From assembly GCF_003855395.1 (NCBI RefSeq), contig NZ_CP034015.1:1188001-1252000 (forward strand): DNA of 64,000 nt. The letters are read 5' to 3'. Of the stretch, positions 8,873-17,607 are shown piece by piece (positions within the stretch are counted from its first letter, which is position 1; each line of letters starts with the position of its first letter). The position numbers and the translations under genes were made by a program. Below the pieces are notes generated by a model. It did no database searches, had not been told where the DNA came from, and saw only the letters and a list, made by a program, of their open reading frames with translations. The stretch is from Shewanella livingstonensis. GTDB lineage: Bacteria; Pseudomonadota; Gammaproteobacteria; Enterobacterales; Shewanellaceae.

Positions 8873-10105
8873 ATGTCCAAAATCGCCCGCCACGCCTATG
8901 AAGAATATGAAACCTCTCAAACCGCTTTTGAGGGCTTCAAACTTAGTGATGAATTCGACTTTTCCAACGTCACCATCAAAGACGTTTTGTTTCGTGAAAC
9001 CTATGTCGATGCTCGCCACTTAATCAAGAAAAGCAAAGTCAGCACCCTCACTGTCATGACTTACATCGTCGGAGATCGTTTCCCTAATGTTATCCATGAT
9101 TTTATCGAAAACGCAGAAGACGGACTGACATTGAATGTCGCGTTTTGCTGTGAATACGTTAACAACGCCAAGAAAGATAAAAAACAACTCGACGGCCTGA
9201 TTAAAGCGTTCGAGGGTATTCTCGCTTACAAACATGTGGACTCCATAGAGATCATTGCCAACCCACATACGCATATCAAACTCCTCCAATGCGACGATGA
9301 TCTGTTTGTCGGCTCCATGAATTTCAGTAGCACCTCAGAAGATACCAAGGCTAGTGAAGATGAAAAACACTACAAAAACCATAGAAACTATGAGCTTATG
9401 CTGCACTTAGGTAGTGGGCATAAGCTCGCCACCTGTATCTGGGATAAACTTTACCTTGCTGAAGGCTCAGTCACTGGTACGCTGAACGAGAATAATGTTA
9501 CACAGGTGCTGACATGCATTCACAAGCAGTGCCAACGTATTCCTTTTGATGTAAACAGTGCCAGGGAAAAGCGTCTGGATATCGAAAAACGCATTGATGA
9601 TGGCATTGAAGACAAGCTTCTGATCAAAGAAGCAACGGCTAAAGCTATCTATCATACATTGGATGACATGCTTACAATATCGATGTTTAACGGCTTTGAA
9701 TCACTTGATTATGACGACTACATGATGATCTACGACCTCCTTGTGGGCGACACAGACCTCTTTTGGCCTGATGTTTTAGCCAACTGCCAATTTCTTGAGG
9801 AAACCGAAAACCATGAGGGAGACCTTATATCAATAGCTCAAGAGGAGGTGGGTAATACGCTATTTGATCTCACGTTCGAAGAGGAGATCATTCACGAGAA
9901 CATTAGAGAAGATAAGTTAGATTGTGATTTCATCCTGGCATCAGGTGAAGAAATACCGTTTGGGGAGAATTCAGAAGACGCTAAAAAGAAACAAATGAAT
10001 CAAAACCAAGAATGCGTGCAACGCTGTCTGGATGATGTTGCCGATGCACTCACCAAATACTTCATCGAGCATCACTTGTGCAAAATAAAAGCTAAACAAA
10101 ATTGA
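8873..10105 (+). CDS. PLD-like (phospholipase D/nuclease fold) protein, 410 aa
   Basis: Residues 1-165 contain one phospholipase D-type catalytic motif: H134-x-K136-x4-D141, then GSMNFSS from G147. One such HxK motif per chain is typical of dimeric Nuc/BfiI-like nucleases or of helicase- and defence-linked PLD proteins. Residues after about 215 are acidic, with helical character and no recognised domain (motif EEEIIHENIREDKLDCDF near 325). The start ATG has a weak Shine-Dalgarno. The gene lies between two copies of the IS4-relic repeat, and the ABC-3C genes follow on the other strand. That supports an accessory, possibly defensive, nuclease role, but the substrate is not known. Confidence 0.65.
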   Translation: MSKIARHAYEEYETSQTAFEGFKLSDEFDFSNVTIKDVLFRETYVDARHLIKKSKVSTLTVMTYIVGDRFPNVIHDFIENAEDGLTLNVAFCCEYVNNAKKDKKQLDGLIKAFEGILAYKHVDSIEIIANPHTHIKLLQCDDDLFVGSMNFSSTSEDTKASEDEKHYKNHRNYELMLHLGSGHKLATCIWDKLYLAEGSVTGTLNENNVTQVLTCIHKQCQRIPFDVNSAREKRLDIEKRIDDGIEDKLLIKEATAKAIYHTLDDMLTISMFNGFESLDYDDYMMIYDLLVGDTDLFWPDVLANCQFLEETENHEGDLISIAQEEVGNTLFDLTFEEEIIHENIREDKLDCDFILASGEEIPFGENSEDAKKKQMNQNQECVQRCLDDVADALTKYFIEHHLCKIKAKQN

Positions 10106-10169
10106 GTGTAAAGTTTTATAACTCTTTCCATTAGTGGAAGCGCCCGAAAGTTTCTGGTCGAAGCATGTC

Positions 10170-10245
10170 TGATGTGGTCAAGTAAAACTGTACACAAACA
10201 GGGGCGTTTTATGCTGCCATTTCGGCAGCGGCTGGCGTCATATAA
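10170..10245. mobile_element. Insertion-sequence end remnant
   Basis: TGTGGTCAAGTAAAACTGTACACAAACAGGGGCGTTTTATGC and CTGCCATTTCGGCAGCGGCTGGCG look like a terminal segment of an IS3-like element without a transposase. A related phrase is at 8480-8498. The call is by appearance only. Confidence 0.3.
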
Positions 10246-10270
10246 TTGTTATAACTATGACCACGTCACC

Positions 10271-10530
10271 TTTCATTGAGCTTTCAATGGCAGCAAACAA
10301 ATTCAAGCGGAGTGTTTTGTGCGCTTTTTGCGTTAACGGGGGAGGGTGACAAGTGAGAGGCATTTTGATAAAACTTGTTTTGCATTCATGGCATTTACGC
10401 GTGGTAATTTTTGTTTGGCGATAAATTTTATCACCCAATGCCATGAATGTTCCTAAGTTTTTAACCTATCTCATTATTTTTATTGATTTTTTGTGGGGAT
10501 TCGTCAGACTCTTACCCCACTTATTTAGTA
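10271..10530 (-). repeat. IS4-relic 5' end repeat, copy C
   Basis: Third copy. The minus strand keeps an open N-terminal reading (PLTQKAHKTLRLNLFAAIES, then SMKGD) that stops matching after SSMKGD. The hairpin is nearly perfect (GCATTCATGGCATT at 10382, AATGCCATGAATG at 10437) and the terminal palindrome at 10493-10520 is intact (GTGGGGATTCGTCAGACTCT / ACCCCAC). It borders the 3' end of the ABC-3C operon. Confidence 0.75.
10493..10520. repeat. Intact GTGGGG...CCCCAC palindrome
   Basis: Best preserved member of the palindrome family, at the outer end of repeat copy C and about 35 bp from the stop of the ABC ATPase gene. It may also act as that gene's terminator. Confidence 0.55.
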
Positions 10531-10554
10531 CGTTTCCTCTGTATTTCTCTGAAT

Positions 10555-12483
10555 TTATATAAGTTTATCCCCTGTAGATTCAGTCCATCTTTCTACAACT
10601 AAATCTTCAAAGATGATGCCATTTTCGAGTGACAAATTATCAGCATGTTCCATTATTATCACTTGGGGTTGCTCATCAGTGCTAAGCTTGATATCTTCCA
10701 GTTTCTTATTTATGACATCAAAGATATTTGCTACCTCCATTAAGTCTTTATCATCCTTTTGAATTCTCCCTGAAGGAAAATAAACTTGGCTAGGCTGGTC
10801 TATAAATAGAATTGATGGGATACAGGAATTTTCCTCTTTAGCTGTCAGGTGCAGTAATGATAGAAATAGAGAAAGATGACATGCAAGCCAATTAGCACCA
10901 CTGCCCATCTCATAGAGTCTTATTTTTTGCTTTCTACTCTCAACATGGAAACTGAAGCTTTCTAAGTCAAAATGGAGTGTCACAGGTCTTAACTCATCTT
11001 CAAAATCTAATTCATCACAAATATCTGTCATACTTTTAGATAGGAATCGATTTGCTGCATTATACTTTTCTTGCAAACCATATAAATTGATCTTCTCTCT
11101 TAACTTTATAGCTCTTTGTCTAGACTCTGAAAGGTTAGTGTCAGAACTAATCAAATTATCTCTATTAAAAAACTCAGCAACTTGAGACATTGTCTTCCCG
11201 CGCATTGTCATTGCAGAGTCGCGAAACCTAATTTTCTGAGCAACCTCTTTTTGGGATATTTCTAGTTCTTTCAATTTCGCTCTATTAATTCTAATTTGAC
11301 GTTGCACTTTACTCTTTTGGGACTCTAAAGCAGTTACCTGTTCTGAACGGTCTTCGGTATAGTGACCAATTTGTTGAATTTTGTTGAATAAACCTGCTCT
11401 AGCTTCATTGATACTATAGAGTTGTTCATTCATATGAGGTAATTGAGACTCACAAACTGGGCAAGTAATATCTTTGGTATCAGAAATGTTATTAACAGCT
11501 AAAGTTGATTGAATATTGTTTAAACTGTTCATGTAACTATATGCTTGATCACCATTACTTTCTAATAATACCAGCCTTTTTTCTACATCAGAAAGTATTG
11601 CCCTATCGTTGGTAATAGAATCATTCAGCTCTTCATATTTTCTCCAGACTCCGTTAGAACTATATGATACCTCCTGCAACATGGGTAGTTCTTGAGCTAA
11701 AGCTTTTAATTTCCTCAAAGGTAGATCACAGTCATATTGATAGTTGATATAGCTGAAGTAAGACTCAACTAAGTTTTTCACTGTTTCTTTTTTTTCAGAT
11801 TCTGACTTCGTAGATTTCTCTCTCAGCTTCTGCTCCACTTTTATTTTCTTTTCAAGTTCTTCTAGCTCTCTGAGGCTACTGTAGTATTCGCCATCGACCC
11901 AACCCATAAATATAGGGAACTCTTTGATAGTTCTATCACGCTTGTCATAGCTCTCAAATCGATGGAACAAAGCATGCTTATTAGCTATTAAGTTTTGATG
12001 CTGAAATAAAATGGAACTAGCACTTCGGATTGATGCTTTGCCTTCTTTTCTATTGTTTACACTGTACGATATGTCGCTAACAGCTAAGCCAATGAACTTT
12101 TCAAATCTTGACTGAGCAACTTTAAGTAGTACAGGTTGTATAGAAGAGAAGTAATCACAAGAAAACTCATCTAGAAATAAGTCATTAGTTTCTATTTTGA
12201 CGTATGCAGCCTTTCCTTTTCCAGTTTTTCTAGCATGACGACCAACTACAATATAGTTTCCATCGACTTCGTAGATTACACAAAACAATTCTGCAAATTC
12301 AGTGATCACCCCCGCTGGAATGCTTGATACACCAGAGAATAAACAGTAGTCTACAATTTCTAAGATTGCACTCTTACCTGTTTTCGAATCTCCAGTTATT
12401 ACATTTACTCCACGCTTAAAATCAACAAATCTCATGTCACCAGAGGAGTTAAATATTATAACTTTCTTAATTACAGCTTTCAT
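10555..12483 (-). CDS. ABC-3C system ATPase with Rad50-like hook (DUF3732 type)
   Basis: 642-residue ABC ATPase of the SMC/Rad50 class. Walker A is GDSKTGKS (31-38), the Q-loop is near QHQN (161-164), the signature is MGSGANWLACHL (526-537), Walker B is ILFIDQPSQ (558-566), and the switch His is in MEHAD (611-615). Between the lobes, residues 200-420 are coiled-coil-like and contain CPVC at 341-344, which looks like a zinc hook. This layout fits the DUF3732-type ATPases of ABC three-component conflict systems. The ATG overlaps the stop of the middle component by one base, so it is third in the operon. The ATPase probably senses nucleic acid or invader complexes and licenses the effector; that is inferred from the family. 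Confidence 0.85.
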   Translation of the reverse strand: MKAVIKKVIIFNSSGDMRFVDFKRGVNVITGDSKTGKSAILEIVDYCLFSGVSSIPAGVITEFAELFCVIYEVDGNYIVVGRHARKTGKGKAAYVKIETNDLFLDEFSCDYFSSIQPVLLKVAQSRFEKFIGLAVSDISYSVNNRKEGKASIRSASSILFQHQNLIANKHALFHRFESYDKRDRTIKEFPIFMGWVDGEYYSSLRELEELEKKIKVEQKLREKSTKSESEKKETVKNLVESYFSYINYQYDCDLPLRKLKALAQELPMLQEVSYSSNGVWRKYEELNDSITNDRAILSDVEKRLVLLESNGDQAYSYMNSLNNIQSTLAVNNISDTKDITCPVCESQLPHMNEQLYSINEARAGLFNKIQQIGHYTEDRSEQVTALESQKSKVQRQIRINRAKLKELEISQKEVAQKIRFRDSAMTMRGKTMSQVAEFFNRDNLISSDTNLSESRQRAIKLREKINLYGLQEKYNAANRFLSKSMTDICDELDFEDELRPVTLHFDLESFSFHVESRKQKIRLYEMGSGANWLACHLSLFLSLLHLTAKEENSCIPSILFIDQPSQVYFPSGRIQKDDKDLMEVANIFDVINKKLEDIKLSTDEQPQVIIMEHADNLSLENGIIFEDLVVERWTESTGDKLI

Positions 12484-12953
12484 TACTTAAATCCTATCTG
12501 AATAAACACATCGCTTGGCTCTTCCTTTGAAAGAACCACACCTAAGTTGTATGCAGCTTTATAGAAACTTTTTAACCCTGCATTACTTTCATCCTTATAG
12601 TGAACAGCTTTCTTCATACACGCCATGTCAGAGACATATATCGAGTTTGAGTTAGATAGTGCTATTAACCCGTTGTTTGAATAGACTTTGAAATTAGGTA
12701 TTGTTGCGTTAATACCAATAATGGATGTTTTGATTCTGTTTTCAGACAACAAGGTCTCGATGGTAGTTTTCACATTTGCTTTGGATAACTTACTTTTTAA
12801 TTCTGGTATGTTCAGTAGTGGGATAACTAAGTAAATTAGCTCAAGTTTTATGCCTTGTTTATTGTTCTTTTGTGCACCACTAATGAAGTAAGACAATAGG
12901 GAGCCAACCCAGCATGGCGAATACATTAGTTCACTTAATTGTTTAGCCTTCAT
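12483..12953 (-). CDS. ABC-3C system middle component
   Basis: 156-residue protein of the 'three component ABC system middle component' type. It is recognised by position between effector and ATPase and by its small helical, wHTH-like character (MKAKQLSELMYSPCWVGSLL at the start, ELIYLVIPLLNIPELKSKL near 40). I start it at the ATG at 12953, two bases after the effector's stop, with GAGAG upstream; a TTG four codons earlier is less likely. Its stop overlaps the ATPase ATG. In these systems the middle component is thought to bridge effector and ATPase. Confidence 0.75.
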   Translation of the reverse strand: MKAKQLSELMYSPCWVGSLLSYFISGAQKNNKQGIKLELIYLVIPLLNIPELKSKLSKANVKTTIETLLSENRIKTSIIGINATIPNFKVYSNNGLIALSNSNSIYVSDMACMKKAVHYKDESNAGLKSFYKAAYNLGVVLSKEEPSDVFIQIGFK

Positions 12954-12954
12954 A

Positions 12955-14049
12955 TTAACTCTCAACTATAGGGATGCAGAAATATTCTGCTTGAACAATC
13001 CCATGTACACTTCCTTGGAAGTAATACCCATGTATGCCACTTACACCATCCATTGTTAAGTCTTTAATATCTAGGCATTTATCATACATATCTCTTGATG
13101 CTTTTTTTACACAAGCGAACTCGCCACTTTCAAAGTAATCTTCATAGCTTTCCTTTGTTTCGAGTAGAAGATCAAGTAACTCGCTTGTGAAGTTATCTAT
13201 AGTTTCAGGGGGGACTGAAGTAGATAACATTTTCAATTTACTATTATCTGCTCTCAAATAGTTATTTACTGCTCTGTCAATTTTTCGCACAGTGAACCCT
13301 ACGCTATGCATTTGTTTTTCGAATAGAAATTTCTGGTCGATTCCTCGATTGACTTCTTCTATTTTTGTAACTGGAAATGCAGTTACACCTTGTGTGTATT
13401 TGCGTAAAAAACGAGCATTGTTATCTCTAAAATCATTTATGTTAACTTCCCAACAGTTTGGGTTTCTAATTGCTTTAGTTGTGATATAACCGATCATCTT
13501 TTCTATAAAGTCGGCTTTATCATATGCTGAAGTTATAAATTGAATTCCTGAGTGAGATAATAGGCTATCTAGCTTTTCTTCTACTTTAGGCTGTGATGAG
13601 TCTATAGTGAGCTTGCCTAATATTTCCTTAAGGATCTCATCACTTTCCGACATAATTCTTGAATGTTGAGTGCTTATGGTCTCATTTGACTCGATCCCTT
13701 TAATTCTGCTTAATTTCTCTGATGCCTCAAGTGTATTCCAACCATAAAAAATTGAATCAGGTTTGATCGACTGAGTCGTGTGTAATTTTAGCGAATCGAA
13801 AGCGTCGTACGCAAGTCTATCATCAACCAAGTTATACAGAGTCTTCCAAAAATCTATATGTTTGCTTGATAAGTTGCCTTTTCCAAAATGATGCTTGACC
13901 TCAACAGACTCGTTATCTGTAGCTACATCTCCGTAGTACTCTATGTATACTGTTTTGTTGGGAGGTGAATCCAGGCAGTATTCAAGTGAGATAAGTTTTT
14001 GATACTCTATCCCAAGTATATTTTTTGTGGCATCAGTTCTTTCAGGCAT
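12955..14049 (-). CDS. ABC-3C system effector with predicted PD-(D/E)xK nuclease domain
   Basis: 364 residues, first gene of the operon. The N-terminus has the arrangement G13-x3-Q17, E37, D41 and E50-V-K52 in GIEYQK, YIEYYGDV and ESVEVKHH. This resembles the DUF4297/Cap4-type restriction-endonuclease fold, in which these residues bind metal. Residues about 240-364 (FTVRKIDRAVNNYLRADN to HGIVQAEYFCIPI) fit the C-terminal coupling domain of ABC-3C proteins. I infer a DNA-cleaving effector held in check by the other two components. Base composition is AT-rich compared with gcv and aceA, consistent with transfer. The metal site is read by eye and needs a structural match. Confidence 0.75.
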   Translation of the reverse strand: MPERTDATKNILGIEYQKLISLEYCLDSPPNKTVYIEYYGDVATDNESVEVKHHFGKGNLSSKHIDFWKTLYNLVDDRLAYDAFDSLKLHTTQSIKPDSIFYGWNTLEASEKLSRIKGIESNETISTQHSRIMSESDEILKEILGKLTIDSSQPKVEEKLDSLLSHSGIQFITSAYDKADFIEKMIGYITTKAIRNPNCWEVNINDFRDNNARFLRKYTQGVTAFPVTKIEEVNRGIDQKFLFEKQMHSVGFTVRKIDRAVNNYLRADNSKLKMLSTSVPPETIDNFTSELLDLLLETKESYEDYFESGEFACVKKASRDMYDKCLDIKDLTMDGVSGIHGYYFQGSVHGIVQAEYFCIPIVES

Positions 14050-14496
14050 AGTGATTAATACTCAATAATTTGGGCCGGGCTAAATTTTTCACTTTGTGCT
14101 TGCAAATAAGTGGACTGAGTCACTTTATAAATTGACTCTATTTCCCATTTTATTATTAGAAATGCATCAAAAAGATCAAAGAGGGAAGGGCGTTAAGCTG
14201 TGTGCTGTGGCTTTGTATAAACGATAGCGTGGTGGCTATGGTTTCATCCCTGATTTCGATTTGATCACTTGTTGCTTTAACTGCATTAGAGACAGCATTC
14301 CTTGTGTGTTCAGACAATAACCGATTTTTACGCTTTTATTCAATCTATTTCTAATTATCTTGTTGCTATTATGTATGTCAAAAATGTCATAGCATAAGAA
14401 TGACTTGTATCAGTGTGTTTCTTAATGGGTAGCTGTAAAGAAGGCGCGGAATCAGCTGTAGTGACACTGCTACTATTTTACCTGTAAGTGACACAT
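14050..14496. other. Gene-free stretch between ABC-3C operon and aceA
   Basis: About 450 bp. It should hold the promoter of the ABC-3C operon near its left end. I see no coding frame, repeat copy or RNA structure beyond the aceA terminator on its right. Confidence 0.4.
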
Positions 14497-14528
14497 AAAA
14501 AGGCCTGCTTATTTTAAGCAGGCCTTTT
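14497..14528 (-). terminator. Terminator of aceA
   Basis: AAAAAGGCCTGCTT / AAGCAGGCCTTTT, a strong stem with A and T tracts, about 125 bp after the aceA stop. It can act in both directions. Confidence 0.75.
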
Positions 14529-14653
14529 GGGTTTAGTTTTCGCTGTTAGTCATGTTCACTTCAAAAACATCGCTTAAGCTAGTCACTATTTGGGTAAGTT
14601 ACTTTCTAGTTTCTAGTTTCTACTCTCTACACAAGCAGTTTATAAAAGCTGTC

Positions 14654-16234
14654 TTAGAACTGGTTCATTGTGTTGTCTTTACCAGACGCTTTAAGCGCTT
14701 GGTCACCAGAGAAGTACTCTTTGTGTGCATCACCCATGTCTGAACCTGCCATGTTTTGATGTTTAACACAGGCGATACCTTGACGGATTTCCTTACGTTG
14801 AACATTGGCAACATAACCCAACATACCTTGGTCACCGAAGTATTCTTTAGCCAAGTTGTCGGTAGACAGTGCAGCTGTATGATAAGTCGGTAGTGTAATA
14901 AGGTGATGGAAAATACCTGCTTCACGTGCCGAGTCAGATTGGAAAGTACGAATTTTTTCATCAGCTTGGATAGCAAGCTCAGTGCCATCATAATCAACAC
15001 TCATTAATTGAGGGCGGTCGTAAGCTGATACGTCTTGTCCTGCTTTTTGCATCGCATCAAATACTTGCTGACGGAAGTTAAGCGTCCAGTTAAACGATGG
15101 CGAGTTGTTATACACAAGCTTGGCATTAGGAACAACTTTACGGATTTCGTTAACCATGGCACCGATTTGAGATACATGCGGCTTTTCAGTTTCAATCCAC
15201 AATAAATCAGCGCCATTTTGCAATGAAGTAATACAGTCAAGTACACAACGCTCTTCACCCGTACCAGCACGGAACTTAAATAAGCCATTTGGTAGACGAG
15301 CCGGTTTGACCAGTTTGCCACCTTGCTTGAATACCACATCACCATTTTCAAGTTTTGCTGCATCAATGGCTTCAACTTCAAGGAAGCTATTGTATAAATC
15401 GCCTAGATCGCCAGCTTCTTTAGTGACAGCAATTTTTTGCGTTAAACCAGCACCTAATGAATCGGTACGCGCAACAATCACGCCGTCATCGATACCGAGC
15501 TCTAAAAATGCATAACGAACCGCGTTAATTTTTGCTAAAAACTCAACGTGTGGCACGGTGACTTTACCGTCCTGGTGGCCACATTGTTTTACGTCTGACA
15601 CTTGGTTTTCTAATTGAATACAACAAGCACCGGCTTCAATCATCTGTTTTGCCATTAAGTAAGTGGCTTCTTCGTTACCAAAACCGGCATCAATGTCGGC
15701 AATAATCGGTACAACGTGGGTTTCGAAGTTTTCAATTTTGTGTTGAATCGCGGCTTTATCTGACTCTTTAGCACTATCTAATTCGCGGAACAGGCTACCC
15801 AGTTCACGGGCATCAGCTTGACGTAGGAAGGTGTATAGCTCTTTAATCAACGCAGCAACAGAGGTTTTTTCATGCATAGATTGGTCAGGTAATGGACCAA
15901 ACTCACTGCGCAGTGCCGCTACCATCCAACCAGAAAGATATAAGTAACGACGCTTAGTGGTTAATAGATGTTTTTTAATCGAAATCATTTTCTGTTGGGC
16001 GATAAAACCATGCCAGCAACCTAAAGACTGAGTGTACTGCGATGAGTCCTTGTCGTAGTTGTCCATGTCTTCACGCATGATCTTGGCAGTGTACTTTGCG
16101 ATGTCTAACCCAGTTTTAAAACGATTTTGTAGACGCATACGAGCGACTGACTCTGGGTTGATGGCATTCCATGCACTACCTTCTGAGTTAATCAAGGTGG
16201 CAGCTTCATCGATATTATTTTTGTAGTGAGTCAT
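14654..16234 (-). CDS. aceA: Isocitrate lyase, long form
   Basis: Cleaves isocitrate to glyoxylate and succinate, the first glyoxylate-shunt step, allowing growth on acetate and fatty acids. The protein is 526 residues, the longer Pseudomonas/Shewanella type. The catalytic Cys is in KQCGHQDGK (216-224), and the Mg-binding segment ADIDAGFGNEEAT is near 179-191. I place the start at the ATG at 16234, preceded by AAGGAATAAAC; an upstream in-frame codon at 16267 adds eleven residues unlike the family. It is divergent from the LysR gene at 16344 across about 110 bp, which must hold both promoters. Confidence 0.95.
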   Translation of the reverse strand: MTHYKNNIDEAATLINSEGSAWNAINPESVARMRLQNRFKTGLDIAKYTAKIMREDMDNYDKDSSQYTQSLGCWHGFIAQQKMISIKKHLLTTKRRYLYLSGWMVAALRSEFGPLPDQSMHEKTSVAALIKELYTFLRQADARELGSLFRELDSAKESDKAAIQHKIENFETHVVPIIADIDAGFGNEEATYLMAKQMIEAGACCIQLENQVSDVKQCGHQDGKVTVPHVEFLAKINAVRYAFLELGIDDGVIVARTDSLGAGLTQKIAVTKEAGDLGDLYNSFLEVEAIDAAKLENGDVVFKQGGKLVKPARLPNGLFKFRAGTGEERCVLDCITSLQNGADLLWIETEKPHVSQIGAMVNEIRKVVPNAKLVYNNSPSFNWTLNFRQQVFDAMQKAGQDVSAYDRPQLMSVDYDGTELAIQADEKIRTFQSDSAREAGIFHHLITLPTYHTAALSTDNLAKEYFGDQGMLGYVANVQRKEIRQGIACVKHQNMAGSDMGDAHKEYFSGDQALKASGKDNTMNQF

Positions 16235-16343
16235 GTGTTTATTCCTTAACAAATAGATTAGCGGCAATTGATTACGTTGAAAATAATAGCTAGATTTGGT
16301 TAAATAAGCCTAATTTATACTTACTATTTCCGGTATTCACCAT

Positions 16344-17294
16344 ATGAATGTATCTCGTATCGACTTGAACCTCCTTGTTTATTTAGATGTTTTACTACGT
16401 GAAAGAAATGTTACTAAAGCGGCAGACCAGCTTGGGATCACCCAGCCTGCAATGAGTAACGGCCTAAAACGCTTACGAAACTTGTTTGATGATCCGTTAC
16501 TTATTCGCACGAGTCAGGGCATGACGCCGACCGAACGTGCAAATGAGTTGCAACCCATCATCAGTGAGTTGATTATTGGGCTGGAAAAAGCCGTACAACC
16601 GCGCGCCAATTTTGATCCACTCGACAGTGATAAAGTCTTCCGTGTTATGGCAAGTGATTATGCTGAAGCGACGTTAATTCCGCCACTTATTGCCAAGCTT
16701 CGTACTCAAGCGCCCAACATTATTTTAGATATCATGACCCCAAGTGATGTCAGTTTCCCTGATGTAGAACAAGGAAGAGTCGATATGGTGATCAATCGTT
16801 TCGACAGTATTCCGCAATCATTTCATCAAAAAGTATTGTGGAGCGATGATTTTAGCTGCCTGATTAGTAAGGGTAATCCTGTTTTAAAGAAATTTTCTTT
16901 AGACAGTTATTTAAAAGCTAAGCATGTGTGGGTGAGTAAAACAGGAATGGGCGTTGGGGTAGGGATGAACCCAGATGATGTTCAGCGTTTGGGTTGGGTA
17001 GATGAAGCGTTAACGCGAATAGGTGTAAAACGCCAGATCACCGTTTTTACTCGCCATTATCAAACCGCTTGTTTGTTGGCTGAGCAACAAGATTTGATCG
17101 CAACCATACCAAGTAAGATGGCTCGTCATCACAATAATAATGATCGGGTGAGCATTGTTCCGCCGCCTTTTATTATCCAACCCATAGCATTGACTATGGC
17201 TTGGAGCCCTTTGCTTCAGAATAATCCAGCGCATCAGTGGATGCGTCAACTTATCACTCAAACCGCAGAAGAGATAAATAGAGGCGATGTTTAA
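16344..17294 (+). CDS. LysR-family transcriptional regulator beside aceA/glcB
   Basis: 316-residue LysR-type regulator: N-terminal winged HTH (LNLLVYLDVLLRERNVTKAA, then DQLGITQPAMSNGLKRLR, residues 8-48), then a substrate-binding effector domain to about 300. It is divergent from aceA and lies upstream of glcB, so it is the natural candidate to control the glyoxylate shunt. The inducer cannot be read from sequence. The Shine-Dalgarno is weak, with the ATG in CCATATGAATG. Confidence 0.88.
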   Translation: MNVSRIDLNLLVYLDVLLRERNVTKAADQLGITQPAMSNGLKRLRNLFDDPLLIRTSQGMTPTERANELQPIISELIIGLEKAVQPRANFDPLDSDKVFRVMASDYAEATLIPPLIAKLRTQAPNIILDIMTPSDVSFPDVEQGRVDMVINRFDSIPQSFHQKVLWSDDFSCLISKGNPVLKKFSLDSYLKAKHVWVSKTGMGVGVGMNPDDVQRLGWVDEALTRIGVKRQITVFTRHYQTACLLAEQQDLIATIPSKMARHHNNNDRVSIVPPPFIIQPIALTMAWSPLLQNNPAHQWMRQLITQTAEEINRGDV

Positions 17295-17478
17295 TGTTAT
17301 TGGCATTATGATCTTTAGTTACGCATATGTTGTAAAGTAACCAAAAAACGCCATTTTGCCATATCTTTGGTGAATAGCGGTGATAACAAGTATAAATTGG
17401 ATAAATAAGATAACTTTGATATAGAGTAAAGTATTACCGCGTATGAACAGTAAGCTGTTAACAGTGGCATCAGTTTGG
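17295..17478. other. Intergenic region between lysR and the glcB repeat array
   Basis: AT-rich segment probably carrying part of the glcB promoter. I cannot fix -35/-10 boxes with confidence. The tandem repeat array follows immediately. Confidence 0.4.
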
Positions 17479-17576
17479 GTTAATGATTTATGGCTAATGA
17501 TTTATTGCTAAGGATTTGGGGCTAATGATTTATGGCCAATGATTTAAGGCTAATGTTTTAGGGCTGAGTTTACGGT
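17479..17576. repeat. Seven tandem 14-bp repeats upstream of glcB
   Basis: Seven units in exact 14-bp register starting at 17479, 17493, 17507, 17521, 17535, 17549 and 17563. The consensus is GCTAATGATTTATG; the first six match closely and the seventh is degenerate (GCTGAGTTTACGGT). The array ends 31 bp before the glcB ATG, so it lies in the 5' leader or over the core promoter. Repeat-number changes here could alter glcB expression; regulator or IHF-type binding is also possible. Confidence 0.85.
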
Positions 17577-17607
17577 CAACGCACAGAAATTAAGGTAGGG
17601 ATATAAA

